The notes beneath the pieces are model-generated. The model saw only the letters and a program-made list of their open reading frames with translations. It searched no databases and had not been told where the DNA came from. Positions 1 to 8,850 of a stretch of DNA of 64,000 nt are shown here, one piece after another. Position numbers and translations under genes: made by a program. This DNA comes from Furfurilactobacillus milii (GTDB lineage Bacteria > Bacillota > Bacilli > Lactobacillales > Lactobacillaceae). Positions within the stretch are counted from its first letter, which is position 1, and each line of letters begins with the position of its first letter. The stretch lies in contig NZ_WEZQ01000001.1 in assembly GCF_009864005.1 (NCBI RefSeq), positions 186,001-250,000 of the forward strand. The letters are read 5' to 3'.

Positions 1-15
1 AACAGGGAAATTATG

Positions 16-48
16 ACGGTCAACAGCGTAAAAATAGCTGCTGACCGT
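16..48. other. Stem-loop, possible weak terminator
   Basis: Arms ACGGTCAACAGC (16-27) and GCTGCTGACCGT (37-48) pair with one G-T wobble around a 9-base loop. Neither side has a clean T-run, so it may end a transcript entering from the left edge or be a structured RNA element. No gene is visible in 1-258. Confidence 0.4.
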
Positions 49-89
49 TGATGATTAATTTTCAATGTTGTTTCCTCCGATTTTTAAGC

Positions 90-128
90 AAAAAAGTAGC
101 CGATCTAAGTTAATAGACCGGCTACTTT
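90..128 (-). terminator. Rho-independent terminator of the adhesin gene
   Basis: Arms GTAGCCGATCT (96-106) and AGACCGGCTAC (115-125) pair almost perfectly. The A-run at 90-95 becomes a U-run on the minus strand. It lies about 130 bases beyond the stop of the minus-strand adhesin gene. Confidence 0.75.
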
Positions 129-258
129 CAGCAGTTGAAGTTGGTGGATAATGCGCCATATAGTGGCACAGTTTTGGCACACCTGACACAGATTTTATGA
201 ACTTTTGACAAATTACGTGTATTGGGAATGCTGGTATAACAGCATTCGTGTTAATAAA

Positions 259-271
259 TTAATTATGCGTT
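259..271. repeat. 13-bp inverted repeat flanking the adhesin gene (3' copy)
   Basis: TTAATTATGCGTT at 259-271 overlaps the stop codon of the adhesin. Its exact inverse complement lies at 4354-4366, about 25 bases upstream of the start codon, so the two copies bracket the gene. Confidence 0.5.
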
Positions 272-3200
272 GTTTCACGTGAAACGGTGTAACTTAATTG
301 ATCATTGTTTACAAGACCAGATACCGGGTTGCCGCCAATTGCACTCCCTGTTGCTGAAAATGTTGGATCATCATTTCCATATACTTTCGTGGTGTTGTTT
401 GCTGTGATCAGAATTGGTCGTGGTGTAATCGTAAATGTCGCAGAATCACCAGGCACCAAGATGTAATTTGGATTAGGATTTTCTGCAGCAGATACAGATA
501 TTGTGTAAGTGCCAACGCTATCTTTGCCATCGGCGCTTGAGGTTCGTTTGACCTGATAAATATTGTCATCACCAATTACGATGCCAATGTTAGGGTCACC
601 GTTCAGTGCCTCAGGTGTATTAACGTTGAAGATATCACTAGGGTCAGGTTGACCATAAACTTTTGAACCCGGTTTCGGTGTAACGCGCACCTTTTTAGGC
701 ATAATAGTGAAAATGCCAGTTGGAAGTTCACTCAGATTAACATTACTAAAGTCGTACGTTGGGTTTGCTTGTCTGAGGGCATCCAAGCCTAACTGATTTA
801 GTGACAACACATAAGTCCCAACATCTTTACCTGCTGTGCGGGTGAAGTCTGCTGATGTTAAGGAACCACTATTCATCAGTGTGGTTGTAGTACCACTGAC
901 GTCGTTTAAAGTCACAGTATATTGAGTATCAAGTTGATTATCATCGGTCGTTTTACCGTCGTAGACTTTCGAACCACTGAGGGTAACTTTGAGCCAATGT
1001 CCATATAATGTGACGTTATTAGCGCCAGTGGCAATGTCATTAAGGCTTGGCGTAGTCGTCGCAGTTGTTGTTTCAGAAGTGCTCCAGCCGAGTAATGGCA
1101 AGTTGAAAACATTGAGTGAACTTTGTGTTAAGGCACGAACGGTGCTGTTCTTTTCGGCCGAAATAACTTGGTTAGGAATACTTTGATTGTCTGGATCGTT
1201 TGGTACAAAGGTGACGCTGATGGTTGATTCTTTGGTTGCGTACCGTTCGGTGAAGGTTAACGTTTGATCGGCAGAGGCAGCACTGACATTAACTAAGTTA
1301 TGGTCGATTTTGACGAAGTCGCCAGGTAGGTAGTTGTGCTTTTTGCCATCTTGATCCGTGTATGACCATCCGAGAAAGACCTCGTCAGAGTTTGCAGACC
1401 AATTAGCTGGTTCATCTGCCAAACGGATGGTAGTCCCTAAGCCATATTTACTGTTGTCAGAAACTGGAGATTTATGGTCGCTACCGACTTGATAAGCAAT
1501 ATTGAAATGCACAGCGTCATAGGACCCGAAAACGTTGTAATCACGGGTAATTAAAAGTCCATTTTTAAGAGCAACAGCAGAGCTACCAACCATGTAGTTC
1601 CAGTTTAAAAAGCGACCACGGTCAGGATCAATTGTGCTTGCGTTATAGGTTGCTGGCGTCTTTGCTTCGTCATTTTGGGCGTAAGCTTGTGCCAAACCAG
1701 TTAGCTCTTTACCATTAACCATGTCATTGTAATCGGCGTAGTAGTGGATGTGATAAGTTGACTCAGTCCATTTGGCGAATAACGTGACATTACGAGCGGG
1801 CATTGTTGAAAATTCTGGTTGCCCATTTTGGGTAAACGGTTGTGTCCCATTGGCATCAACATACCAGCCATCGAAGACATAGCCAGCGCGTGAAGGTGTT
1901 GGGAAGTTGGCAGAGGAGATGTTGGAGCCAAATACGTAATCTCTTGAAGTAGGCGATGCAATAGGTGTCTGCTCATCAAAAGAAAGTGTGTAGCGTTGAC
2001 GATCATAGTACATATTGAAAACTTCGATGCCCTTACTGTTACGAATGCCATCAACAGATACTTCTTCAGCAACAACTCCCGGAATCTGTTTGTAGCTAAG
2101 CGTAGATTTAGTTCCATTTGTCGGCTTAGAAATAATAAAATTATCTTCATAATCTGATAGCAGATTGTAGAATTTATTATTAAGAAAAACGTTAGTTGAC
2201 GTTTGATGCTGAACGAGTGACTCTAAATAATAATGCGTTTCAGATTGATTGTAGCTGCCTGTGGTTAAAAAATTAGGAGTCATGGTAACGATGGCACCAT
2301 CTCCGGACGTTGCTTTAGTCAGCATGTCTTGAGTTAATGCAACACGCTTAGTTACCCATAATACATTGTCAGCTCCCCCGCTCCAGCCGGAAAAACGGGT
2401 ATTGTAATAATGATTGTCATCAATAAAATATTTTCCAGATCCGGTTATGATGGGCCAAATTGAGGAGAGATTTTGTCCATACTTTATGGCAATCGAGTAC
2501 GTTCCATCGGAATTTTTATCGGCTTGCTGAACTGATAAATTATCGGTGTATATATAATAGTCAGGCCGATATGAATTATTCAAAGTGTAATAATCATCGC
2601 CAAAATCAAAGTTAAACGTATAAGAGTTCAAGGCATAGTAAACATTGATATTGGTTTGACCGTTACCAAGGATCTGAACGTTTTGGTCAATATGGGCAAA
2701 CTTATTGGCCGAGCTAACTGGGTAAAAAGTTGCAAAATTAATGGCGGCCGTTGGATCACTCTTTGCTTTTAATTGATTGAAATGTTCGTTTCGTTCGTAG
2801 TCAGTTAAGGTGACCTTTGAGTCCGTCAGTGCCGTAGCATCAGCTTGTACTTTGCCAATGACATCGTACGTTGTTTTGTCGTCAGGGGTGGCATATGGCT
2901 GCCCATTTTGGTCGAGCTTTTCAATCCAGTACACAATGTTGTAATGAACTTCTTGCGGATCCCAGACGCCGTATAAGTCGGTATCGTTATTGATGATCGT
3001 TGAAAAGTCGAAGGCATTGCCAGCTTGAGTGTAGTTTGAACTGTTAACCCCGGTGCTCTTAGTTGTCCAACCGATGAATTTGTAGCCGGGACGGCTGACA
3101 GTTGGTTGCTTAGCTAAATATCCGGTTGGGACTAACTGTGGATCAACGGGTGCACCATCTGTATGAAAAGTTACGGTGTGAACATCAGCGAAATAACCAT

Positions 3201-4329
3201 TCAATTCAAAATCATGGGTAACTTTGTCGACACCGAACACATATGCGTCCGGTGCTTCTTTTTTCGCAAGATGGATTTTATTTGCATCAGTATTTGCATC
3301 GTACCAGTAGACAAAACGTTGTCCGTTGCTGGCAACTGGGACTTTTGTTGGTGCTGAAATAGTCGTGTTTTCCGCTGCTGTTTCGGTTGCATCAGTGCCT
3401 TCAGTATCCGTTCCGTTATTTCTTGGATAGTTGAATTTGACATTAAATAATCGCGTAAACTTGGGGACAATCGTGGCATTGTTAAATACGGGTTGCGAAA
3501 AGTCGAATTTAGTTCCACTGATGCCATCAGAAGTTTTGTAGAACCAGCCGTCAAACTGTTCAGTACCGCCACGACCATCATTTGGAACATTCATGATGGG
3601 GTCCGCCATATCGTCAGCGGTGCCACCTTTAGTGATGGTGTCCTGTTTCGTTGAGCCGTCTACATTTTGAAAAGTGACAGTGACATTGTTAGCAGTTTCG
3701 TCCGAGGATTTGGGATCTTCACTGACAAACTCCAAGTTCATTGCTCGGCTAGTTGTTTGTGAAGCGTTCGCAGCCGACGATGGCTGTTGTGTTGGGGCTG
3801 AAGAGGGCATACTTTCAGCACTGGGCGTGTCAACTGCAGATTCGCTTGTTGCCTTGGCCGTGGTGACATCCGCAGAAGTACTGTGAGCCACCGCTGAGCT
3901 ATTTGCTTGAGTGCCTGCAGAAGCGGCCTGACTATTAAGCGTGATTTCATTAACTGCTTGAGTCTTACTTAACTGATTATTTTCAGTACTGGTGTTTGCG
4001 AGTGAATGATTAGCTACGTTTAAGTCGTTTGATTGTGAACTAATAGACGCCGCACTATTTTGTGAATTTTCACTCGTAGACGACGTTGCTTGTGAGGCGA
4101 TATCTGAAGAGGATGTCGCACTTTTTCTAGTGTTTGAAACGACTTCAGTAATTTGCTGATTATTATTTGGTGCTGATGTGGTGTCTGCACTGGCTTGACT
4201 CATGCCGGTAAGGTTAGCAGTAGCAAACGATAGCATCGTCACACCGGCAACTAACCAGCCATGTTTTGATTTGAACATTTTGAAATGAACTTTATGAGTT
4301 ACTTGAGGATTAAAGTTGTGACGATGCAT
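259..4329 (-). CDS. KxYKxGKxW-type surface adhesin, C-terminally truncated (InlB B-repeats, MBG domains)
   Basis: This 1356-residue exported surface protein begins with an atypical KxYKxGKxW-like signal (KMFKSKHGW, about residues 17-25) and a hydrophobic stretch ending at QASA-D. A Ser/Thr-rich region (about 50-200) follows. Next come several InlB/Listeria-Bacteroides-type repeats, recognisable by endings such as FDGWYVDANG and TLFAKWTES. The C-terminus carries MBG-type domains with the KVYDG, KVYGQ and KVYGN motifs. The last MBG domain stops after LSYTVSRETTHN, and there is no LPxTG anchor. Such proteins normally have more MBG repeats and a sortase signal, so the 3' part appears lost. The final codons coincide with a parS-like palindrome and a 13-base inverted repeat also found just upstream of the gene. 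It probably functioned in adhesion or biofilm. Without an anchor it may be secreted or inactive. Confidence 0.85.
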   Translation of the reverse strand: MHRHNFNPQVTHKVHFKMFKSKHGWLVAGVTMLSFATANLTGMSQASADTTSAPNNNQQITEVVSNTRKSATSSSDIASQATSSTSENSQNSAASISSQSNDLNVANHSLANTSTENNQLSKTQAVNEITLNSQAASAGTQANSSAVAHSTSADVTTAKATSESAVDTPSAESMPSSAPTQQPSSAANASQTTSRAMNLEFVSEDPKSSDETANNVTVTFQNVDGSTKQDTITKGGTADDMADPIMNVPNDGRGGTEQFDGWFYKTSDGISGTKFDFSQPVFNNATIVPKFTRLFNVKFNYPRNNGTDTEGTDATETAAENTTISAPTKVPVASNGQRFVYWYDANTDANKIHLAKKEAPDAYVFGVDKVTHDFELNGYFADVHTVTFHTDGAPVDPQLVPTGYLAKQPTVSRPGYKFIGWTTKSTGVNSSNYTQAGNAFDFSTIINNDTDLYGVWDPQEVHYNIVYWIEKLDQNGQPYATPDDKTTYDVIGKVQADATALTDSKVTLTDYERNEHFNQLKAKSDPTAAINFATFYPVSSANKFAHIDQNVQILGNGQTNINVYYALNSYTFNFDFGDDYYTLNNSYRPDYYIYTDNLSVQQADKNSDGTYSIAIKYGQNLSSIWPIITGSGKYFIDDNHYYNTRFSGWSGGADNVLWVTKRVALTQDMLTKATSGDGAIVTMTPNFLTTGSYNQSETHYYLESLVQHQTSTNVFLNNKFYNLLSDYEDNFIISKPTNGTKSTLSYKQIPGVVAEEVSVDGIRNSKGIEVFNMYYDRQRYTLSFDEQTPIASPTSRDYVFGSNISSANFPTPSRAGYVFDGWYVDANGTQPFTQNGQPEFSTMPARNVTLFAKWTESTYHIHYYADYNDMVNGKELTGLAQAYAQNDEAKTPATYNASTIDPDRGRFLNWNYMVGSSAVALKNGLLITRDYNVFGSYDAVHFNIAYQVGSDHKSPVSDNSKYGLGTTIRLADEPANWSANSDEVFLGWSYTDQDGKKHNYLPGDFVKIDHNLVNVSAASADQTLTFTERYATKESTISVTFVPNDPDNQSIPNQVISAEKNSTVRALTQSSLNVFNLPLLGWSTSETTTATTTPSLNDIATGANNVTLYGHWLKVTLSGSKVYDGKTTDDNQLDTQYTVTLNDVSGTTTTLMNSGSLTSADFTRTAGKDVGTYVLSLNQLGLDALRQANPTYDFSNVNLSELPTGIFTIMPKKVRVTPKPGSKVYGQPDPSDIFNVNTPEALNGDPNIGIVIGDDNIYQVKRTSSADGKDSVGTYTISVSAAENPNPNYILVPGDSATFTITPRPILITANNTTKVYGNDDPTFSATGSAIGGNPVSGLVNNDQLSYTVSRETTHN
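271..286. promoter_or_regulatory. parS-like site (ParB/Spo0J binding)
   Basis: TGTTTCACGTGAAACG matches the Firmicute parS consensus TGTTNCACGTGAAACA at 15 of 16 positions. It lies inside the 3' end of the adhesin gene, where it encodes the residues VSRET. MBG domains often carry similar residues here, so coding coincidence is possible. Three further matches in the window make a real parS plausible. Confidence 0.6.
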
Positions 4330-4353
4330 AGAAATCTGTACCTGTACCTTTCT

Positions 4354-4366
4354 AACGCATAATTAA
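4354..4366. repeat. 13-bp inverted repeat flanking the adhesin gene (5' copy)
   Basis: AACGCATAATTAA is the exact inverse complement of 259-271. It sits in the 5' untranslated region of the adhesin. Nearby ATGCGT at 4373-4378 can also pair locally with ACGCAT, so a leader hairpin is an alternative role. Confidence 0.45.
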
Positions 4367-4514
4367 GAAAAAATGCGTATAAACGACATGATGTTGCTAG
4401 TTTCGAAACTAATAACAGGTATTATACACGATAAATTTAGTCAAGAAACAATTTAGTACGTAAGTATTAACACGAAAAATTATTTTTAGATAGTAAAACG
4501 TTCTCAACTTGAAC

Positions 4515-4528
4515 TTTAACCGCTTACA
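4515..4528 (-). promoter_or_regulatory. Candidate cre site (CcpA)
   Basis: On the minus strand TGTAAGCGGTTAAA fits the cre consensus TGWAANCGNTNWCA at 13 of 14 positions. It lies about 190 bases upstream of the adhesin start, in the gap between the symporter terminator and the adhesin, so catabolite control of the adhesin is possible. Confidence 0.4.
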
Positions 4529-4592
4529 TCGCTACTTTAAAGGGAATGTCACCAATCTTATGAAGCATTAAAAATGGTTAAAAAAACACAAC

Positions 4593-4643
4593 AAAAAACG
4601 TTAGATTATGCGCTTTTAGTCAGCACGTAACCTAACGTTTTTA
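4593..4643 (-). terminator. Terminator after the dicarboxylate symporter
   Basis: Arms AAAAAACGTTAG (4593-4604) and CTAACGTTTTTA (4632-4643) are complementary with A/T runs on both flanks. It may work in both directions and closes the minus-strand symporter gene, which ends at 4667. The remainder of 4330-4592 holds only the adhesin promoter region. Confidence 0.7.
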
Positions 4644-4666
4644 ACATCTATAATGCATTTTCAGCG

Positions 4667-5941
4667 TTAATTCGAAATTTTAGCCATATAGTCGATATGC
4701 TTTTCGCTGTCGAATTCCTTTTCAGACTTACTAATTACAACAGTTGCCAAAGAATTTCCGACCACGTTTACGGCTGTACGACCCATGTCGACAATTCGGT
4801 CAATTCCTGCAATGAATGTTAGCCCAGCCACGGGGACACCAATGGTTGAGATTGTCGCCAGTAGCACGACGAATGAAGCTCCAGGCACACCCGCCATTCC
4901 CTTGCTAGTTATCATTAGAACCACTAACAGGGTGATTTGTTGGCCAATCGACAAGTTGATATGGTAGGCCTGAGCGAGAAATAATGCCGCTAAGGATTGG
5001 TAGATGGCAGAACCGTCTAAGTTAAAGGTATAACCGGTTGGGACAACAAAAGCGACAATGCCCTTGCTGACACCATAGTGTTCGAGCTTGTCCATTGTCT
5101 TCGGAAGGGCCGATTCGGAACTAGCCGTGGTGAAGGCAAGGATAATCTCGTTTTTAATCACTTTGAGCAACTCGAACAAGTTGATCCCGAATCCCTTAGC
5201 AACTAGCCCCATCACAACAATGACAAAGAATATCATGGTCAGATAAGTGACTAAGATGAACAATCCGAGCGGAGCCAACGCAGTTAATCCCATTTGTGCG
5301 ACGGTGGCACCAATTAGGGCACAAACGCCGATTGGTGCGAGATGCATAATCCAGTTTGTAACTTTAAACATAACGGCGGCCACGGCATTGAGAAAATCGA
5401 CGATGATCTTGCCAGGTTCGCCGATTGCAGCCGTGCCTAATCCAAAAAATACGGAGAAGAAAATTACCGGCATCATGTTGCCTTCACTTAAAGCCGCAAA
5501 GAAATTAGTGGGGATAATGTTAAGTACAGTCGCCCAAATACCGCCTTCAGAAGCGTGTTTTGCGGTTTTGACGTACTGGGAGATATCCGTTTTAGGTAGG
5601 TCATGAATGTTGATAAGACTGCCAGTTCGAGTAATGTTACCAATAATTAGACCTAAAATGATTGCTAAAGTTGTCATGCTGGCGAAGTAAAGTAATGTCT
5701 TACCACCAATACGACCAAGTTTGCGAATATCACCCATATTGGCGATGCCGACTGTAAGACAGGAAATCACAATTGGCAGAACAATCATTTGAATTAGACC
5801 AATAAACATTGCTCCAATATTAGTAAATGCGGTAATGGCTGGTTTTGAATGATAAAAAAGTGCGCCAAGGACAATTCCTAGAACTAACCCAATGCCAATT
5901 TGCCAACCTAAACTAATTCGGAATGTGCGGTGTTGCTGCAT
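4667..5941 (-). CDS. Dicarboxylate/amino acid:cation symporter (DAACS family, GltP/GltT-like)
   Basis: This 424-residue membrane protein is a sodium- or proton-coupled importer of glutamate, aspartate or C4-dicarboxylates. Family landmarks are present: a serine-rich re-entrant loop TTASSESALP (271-280), the ligand and cation motif NLDGSA (307-312, NMDGTA in many relatives) and GVPGASFVVL (351-360). About eight hydrophobic segments are visible, and length is normal. A GGAGG ribosome site precedes the ATG. The gene is monocistronic, with a terminator downstream. Two inverted PurR-box-like sequences lie about 85-140 bases upstream. Purine synthesis consumes aspartate and glutamine, so purine-linked control would make sense, but this is inference. 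The exact substrate cannot be decided from sequence. Confidence 0.88.
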   Translation of the reverse strand: MQQHRTFRISLGWQIGIGLVLGIVLGALFYHSKPAITAFTNIGAMFIGLIQMIVLPIVISCLTVGIANMGDIRKLGRIGGKTLLYFASMTTLAIILGLIIGNITRTGSLINIHDLPKTDISQYVKTAKHASEGGIWATVLNIIPTNFFAALSEGNMMPVIFFSVFFGLGTAAIGEPGKIIVDFLNAVAAVMFKVTNWIMHLAPIGVCALIGATVAQMGLTALAPLGLFILVTYLTMIFFVIVVMGLVAKGFGINLFELLKVIKNEIILAFTTASSESALPKTMDKLEHYGVSKGIVAFVVPTGYTFNLDGSAIYQSLAALFLAQAYHINLSIGQQITLLVVLMITSKGMAGVPGASFVVLLATISTIGVPVAGLTFIAGIDRIVDMGRTAVNVVGNSLATVVISKSEKEFDSEKHIDYMAKISN

Positions 5942-6025
5942 AAGAAAACCTCCGATTATAAATGTGAAAAAGAAAACTAATCTTTATACATACTATCACG
6001 AATAATCGGCGGGATTCAGGCTTGA

Positions 6026-6076
6026 AAAGTTCGGAAATATATGTATTGTATTTCGATTCTGTGAAACCCGAACTTT
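6026..6076. promoter_or_regulatory. Pair of inverted PurR-box-like sites
   Basis: Minus-strand ATTTCCGAACTTT (6026-6038) fits the lactic acid bacterial PurBox AWWWCCGAACWWT at all 13 positions. Plus-strand AAACCCGAACTTT (6064-6076) fits at 12. They face each other across 25 bases, upstream of the symporter gene. Alternatively they are simply the arms of a long inverted repeat. Confidence 0.45.
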
Positions 6077-6170
6077 CATCATCGAGCAGTGAGATCATCT
6101 TTAAAAATACGAACATTCATTGTGGAATTTAGCATTTATACACTAATAAACGAAAAAGGTAGATTAAAAA

Positions 6171-6202
6171 AGATGACTCGTTTCACGTGAAACGAGTCAT
6201 CT
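6171..6202 (-). terminator. 32-bp perfect palindrome: terminator of oleate hydratase with parS-like core
   Basis: The segment is an exact 32-base palindrome. Its central 16 bases (6179-6194, CGTTTCACGTGAAACG) match parS at 14 of 16 positions. On the minus strand it is followed by a run of six T (CTTTTTTAATC) and lies 28 bases after the oleate hydratase stop, so it also has the form of an intrinsic terminator. Confidence 0.75.
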
Positions 6203-6229
6203 GGTTAAAATTTTGTTATTGATAAGAGC

Positions 6230-8002
6230 TTACAGTAATTTAGCATCTTTCATTAATTCTTCAATATAGGTGCCCTTAACCTTTTTGACAGCTTCCTTGG
6301 CGATTACCTTTTGACTCCATGGCAAGTCCATTTCTGCTAATGCTTTCTTGTCGTTTAGATAATACAAAGCATTCATGAGTACACGGGCATCGAATGCAGA
6401 GCCAAATACCTCTGGAACACCACGATCGACATTTAGCAATGTGTAAACGGCCTCCATGGCGGTTCTTACGGAATATTCAGTAGTAAAGACAGTGTCACGA
6501 GGCGTTTCAGCATAATTGCCGATAAAGGCAAGGTTTTTGGAATGCTTATGCACAACAAGTGGACGGTCACCCAGTGCACGTGGCATGAAGTAAGTGGTGA
6601 TGTAAGGCATGTGTGTTGGCACGGTATTGCAAGAGTTTGTGGCGATGTCCACGATTTGGTCATCAGGAACACCCATGTGGTAAAGCCATTCCTCACACAG
6701 CTCGATCCCGTTACAGTCTTCCATGTTCTTGTCGACGTAGTTTCCCGGTTTGCCTGAAATCAAACCGTAGATCCAAACGATTAATTCGTTGTCCTTTTGT
6801 TTTTTAAAGTGTGGTTGACGACTGATTGAATACCCCAGAATCCAGTTGGAATCTTTGATGGTGACTGGTCCGCTTGTCACAATGGAACCACTGTGAGGAT
6901 CCTTTTGGCTAACATGTTCAATAAACGGAACGATTTTATCATCTTTAAAGGTTAGCGTAGCAGACATTGTCCAGTTTGCCGCGGGAATGTTTTCACAGAA
7001 CTTTTCTGGATGACCGAAATCAGGATCTTGGGCAGCCAAGTTTTTCCATAATTGCCAGCTAGCACCGAGCTCATGTTCCTTTGGCGCAGGGTGCGTGTTA
7101 TCACCATAGGTTGTGCTCTCAGTGATGGATCCGTTGGTTACAAAAACAAGGTCATTTTCAGTCAATTGCTGATTTTGTGGTTTGCCATCAACTGTCATTT
7201 CAATCTTTGTCGCAACCTTATCGTTGCCGACGCGGTTAACTAAAATGTTGTTCACAACGGTATTGTATTGGAAGTGAACGCCATGATTTGTTAAATAGCT
7301 AACTAGTGGCAAAATCAGTGATTCGTATTGGTTGTACTTCGTGAATCGCAATGAGGAAAGTGTGGATAAGGAGTCGACATGATGAACGAAGCGGAGTACA
7401 TACCGACGCATTTCTAGCGCACTGGCCCACTTTTCAAACGCAAACATCGTTGACCAATAGAGCCAGAAGTTGGAATTAAAGAAGTCATCACTAAAGACTT
7501 CATCAATTCGTTTATCCTGCAGTTTTTCTTCAGGAGTGAGCGCAAGGTCAATCAATTCTTTAATTGCTTTTTGAGAAAGGGTGAGTTGACCGTCATTTGC
7601 TAAACGGTGTCCACGGTTCTCGATGACACGAGCCTTTGAGTAACTGGGATCTTCTTTATTTAGCCAGTAAAATTCATCAAGTACCGAAGCGTCTTTAGTC
7701 TCTAAAGAAGGAATAGAACGGAATAAGTCCCACAATGTTTCAAAGTGAGGCTCCATTTCACGGCCACCACGAATGATGTAGCCACGTTGTTCATTCCAAA
7801 TACCATCCATACTGCCACCAGGGAGGGCCAACTCCTCTAATACGTGAATATGGTCGCCAGGCATTTGACCATCACGAACTAAGAACGATGCTGCTGCCAG
7901 TGCGGCTAGTCCGGAACCAACGATATAAGCCGATTTTTGGTCAACGTTGGCAGGCTTCTTTGGACGTGCAAATGCTTCGTAATTTCCGTTTGAATAGTAC
8001 AT
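6230..8002 (-). CDS. ohyA: Oleate hydratase (FAD-dependent fatty acid hydratase)
   Basis: The product is a 590-residue member of the oleate hydratase / myosin-cross-reactive antigen family. It adds water to the cis-9 double bond of oleic or linoleic acid to give 10-hydroxy fatty acids, which detoxifies host or dietary unsaturated fatty acids. The FAD-binding Rossmann motif GSGLAALAA is at about residues 29-37, and the family signature RGGREM is at 78-83. A GTG nine bases upstream (8011) is in frame, but the AAAGGG ribosome site is correctly spaced (8 bases) only from the ATG at 8002. A TetR gene is divergent, and a palindromic operator lies between them, so induction by fatty acids through that regulator is likely. 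Confidence 0.95.
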   Translation of the reverse strand: MYYSNGNYEAFARPKKPANVDQKSAYIVGSGLAALAAASFLVRDGQMPGDHIHVLEELALPGGSMDGIWNEQRGYIIRGGREMEPHFETLWDLFRSIPSLETKDASVLDEFYWLNKEDPSYSKARVIENRGHRLANDGQLTLSQKAIKELIDLALTPEEKLQDKRIDEVFSDDFFNSNFWLYWSTMFAFEKWASALEMRRYVLRFVHHVDSLSTLSSLRFTKYNQYESLILPLVSYLTNHGVHFQYNTVVNNILVNRVGNDKVATKIEMTVDGKPQNQQLTENDLVFVTNGSITESTTYGDNTHPAPKEHELGASWQLWKNLAAQDPDFGHPEKFCENIPAANWTMSATLTFKDDKIVPFIEHVSQKDPHSGSIVTSGPVTIKDSNWILGYSISRQPHFKKQKDNELIVWIYGLISGKPGNYVDKNMEDCNGIELCEEWLYHMGVPDDQIVDIATNSCNTVPTHMPYITTYFMPRALGDRPLVVHKHSKNLAFIGNYAETPRDTVFTTEYSVRTAMEAVYTLLNVDRGVPEVFGSAFDARVLMNALYYLNDKKALAEMDLPWSQKVIAKEAVKKVKGTYIEELMKDAKLL

Positions 8003-8052
8003 AAATGCCACCCTTTCTTAAAATGAAATAATCAGTTATCGATATAATAATC

Positions 8053-8094
8053 GTTACATTTGTAACTATCTTTAGTATAATGACAGCGGTTACA
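8053..8094. promoter_or_regulatory. TetR operator and promoter between ohyA and its regulator
   Basis: GTTACATTTGTAAC (8053-8066) is a palindrome with a 2-base centre. A further half site GTTACA lies at 8089-8094. The left half also serves as a -35 (GTTACA) 17 bases before a perfect -10, TATAAT, at 8076-8081 reading toward tetR, so binding would block that promoter. The same palindrome type (GTTACA-N2-TGTAAC) occurs at 48284 beside another TetR gene. Confidence 0.7.
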
Positions 8095-8124
8095 TTTTTC
8101 AATATAGAAAGTTAAGTGGTGTTA

Positions 8125-8649
8125 ATGAATAAAAAAAGTTTACGTACACAACAACAGGTAGAAACCGCATTATTTGAACTGATGAGTCAGCACCAGTATA
8201 ACGATTTATCGATCACCCAGATTACTGATGCGGCGGGCGTTTCACGGGCAGCGTTCTATCGTAACTACACGAGTAAAGATATGATTTTAGATAGTTTTAT
8301 TCAACGAGAATATGCGCAATTTATGCAGGATGTCACGGATCATAAACATGAAAATTTGGCGGATTTATTGACTGTTTATTTAACTTACTTTGTCCAGCAT
8401 CCAATGATCATGAAGAATTTGTTGCATGCTGGATTAGATGGCCCAATTTTAAACAAACAGACGGCCTATTTTACCAAGTTTGTCCATGATTATTACGGTG
8501 AAAATTATCTAAAGGACTACGAGCTTGCTTATTATTCAGGCGGAACATTTATGGTGTTACATTGGTGGGTCAAACATAACTACGCAATGCCAGTCACAAA
8601 GGTTGTTAAAATTTTAACGGATCGTTTCATGGTCAAAGAGATGCATTAG
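8125..8649 (+). CDS. TetR/AcrR family transcriptional regulator, divergent to ohyA
   Basis: This 174-residue TetR-type regulator starts at the ATG at 8125; two GTG codons lie just upstream in frame. The N-terminal helix-turn-helix contains SITQITDAAGVSRAAFYRNY at about residues 30-50. The C-terminal ligand domain is not specific enough to name an effector. It is divergent to the oleate hydratase gene and shares an operator region with it, an arrangement that implies control of ohyA by a fatty acid signal. It resembles the TetR protein at 47667 in length and in the recognition helix (AGVSRxAFYRNY). Confidence 0.85.
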   Translation: MNKKSLRTQQQVETALFELMSQHQYNDLSITQITDAAGVSRAAFYRNYTSKDMILDSFIQREYAQFMQDVTDHKHENLADLLTVYLTYFVQHPMIMKNLLHAGLDGPILNKQTAYFTKFVHDYYGENYLKDYELAYYSGGTFMVLHWWVKHNYAMPVTKVVKILTDRFMVKEMH

Positions 8650-8683
8650 GGTAGTGAATAGGCGAAATCATATTATGAAGAGG

Positions 8684-8838
8684 TTGTGACATAAGTTTAT
8701 TGGGGACGAATAATATGAGCAATATCGCACCCCAAAGTCCTGAGAATTCCGCTTAACGTAAAGCTGATCCATTCCCAAAGTTCTGTAATAGGTCAGCTTT
8801 ACGTTAATACTCGTTCTCAAATCGGTCTTGTGTCACAG
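8684..8838. repeat. Large nested hairpin element, intergenic
   Basis: An outer pair, TTGTGACATAAG (8684-8695) and CTTGTGTCACAG (8827-8838), encloses an inner pair, TTAACGTAAAGCTGA and TCAGCTTTACGTTAA, plus GGGG/CCCC arms. The element lies between the ends of two convergent genes. Its architecture, with outer arms containing (G)ACATAA, resembles the element at 21388. It probably belongs to a dispersed repeat family and may also terminate transcription. Confidence 0.6.
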
Positions 8839-8850
8839 TTCAAGTCATTA

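Noticed and set aside
1701-3590. Several open frames of 60-150 codons in other frames of the adhesin gene
   Set aside because: They lie inside a clear long gene, have no ribosome sites and encode no recognisable protein.
8684-8838. Insertion sequence between tetR and the EIIC gene
   Set aside because: There are inverted arms but no transposase frame and no evident target duplication, so it is listed as a hairpin repeat.
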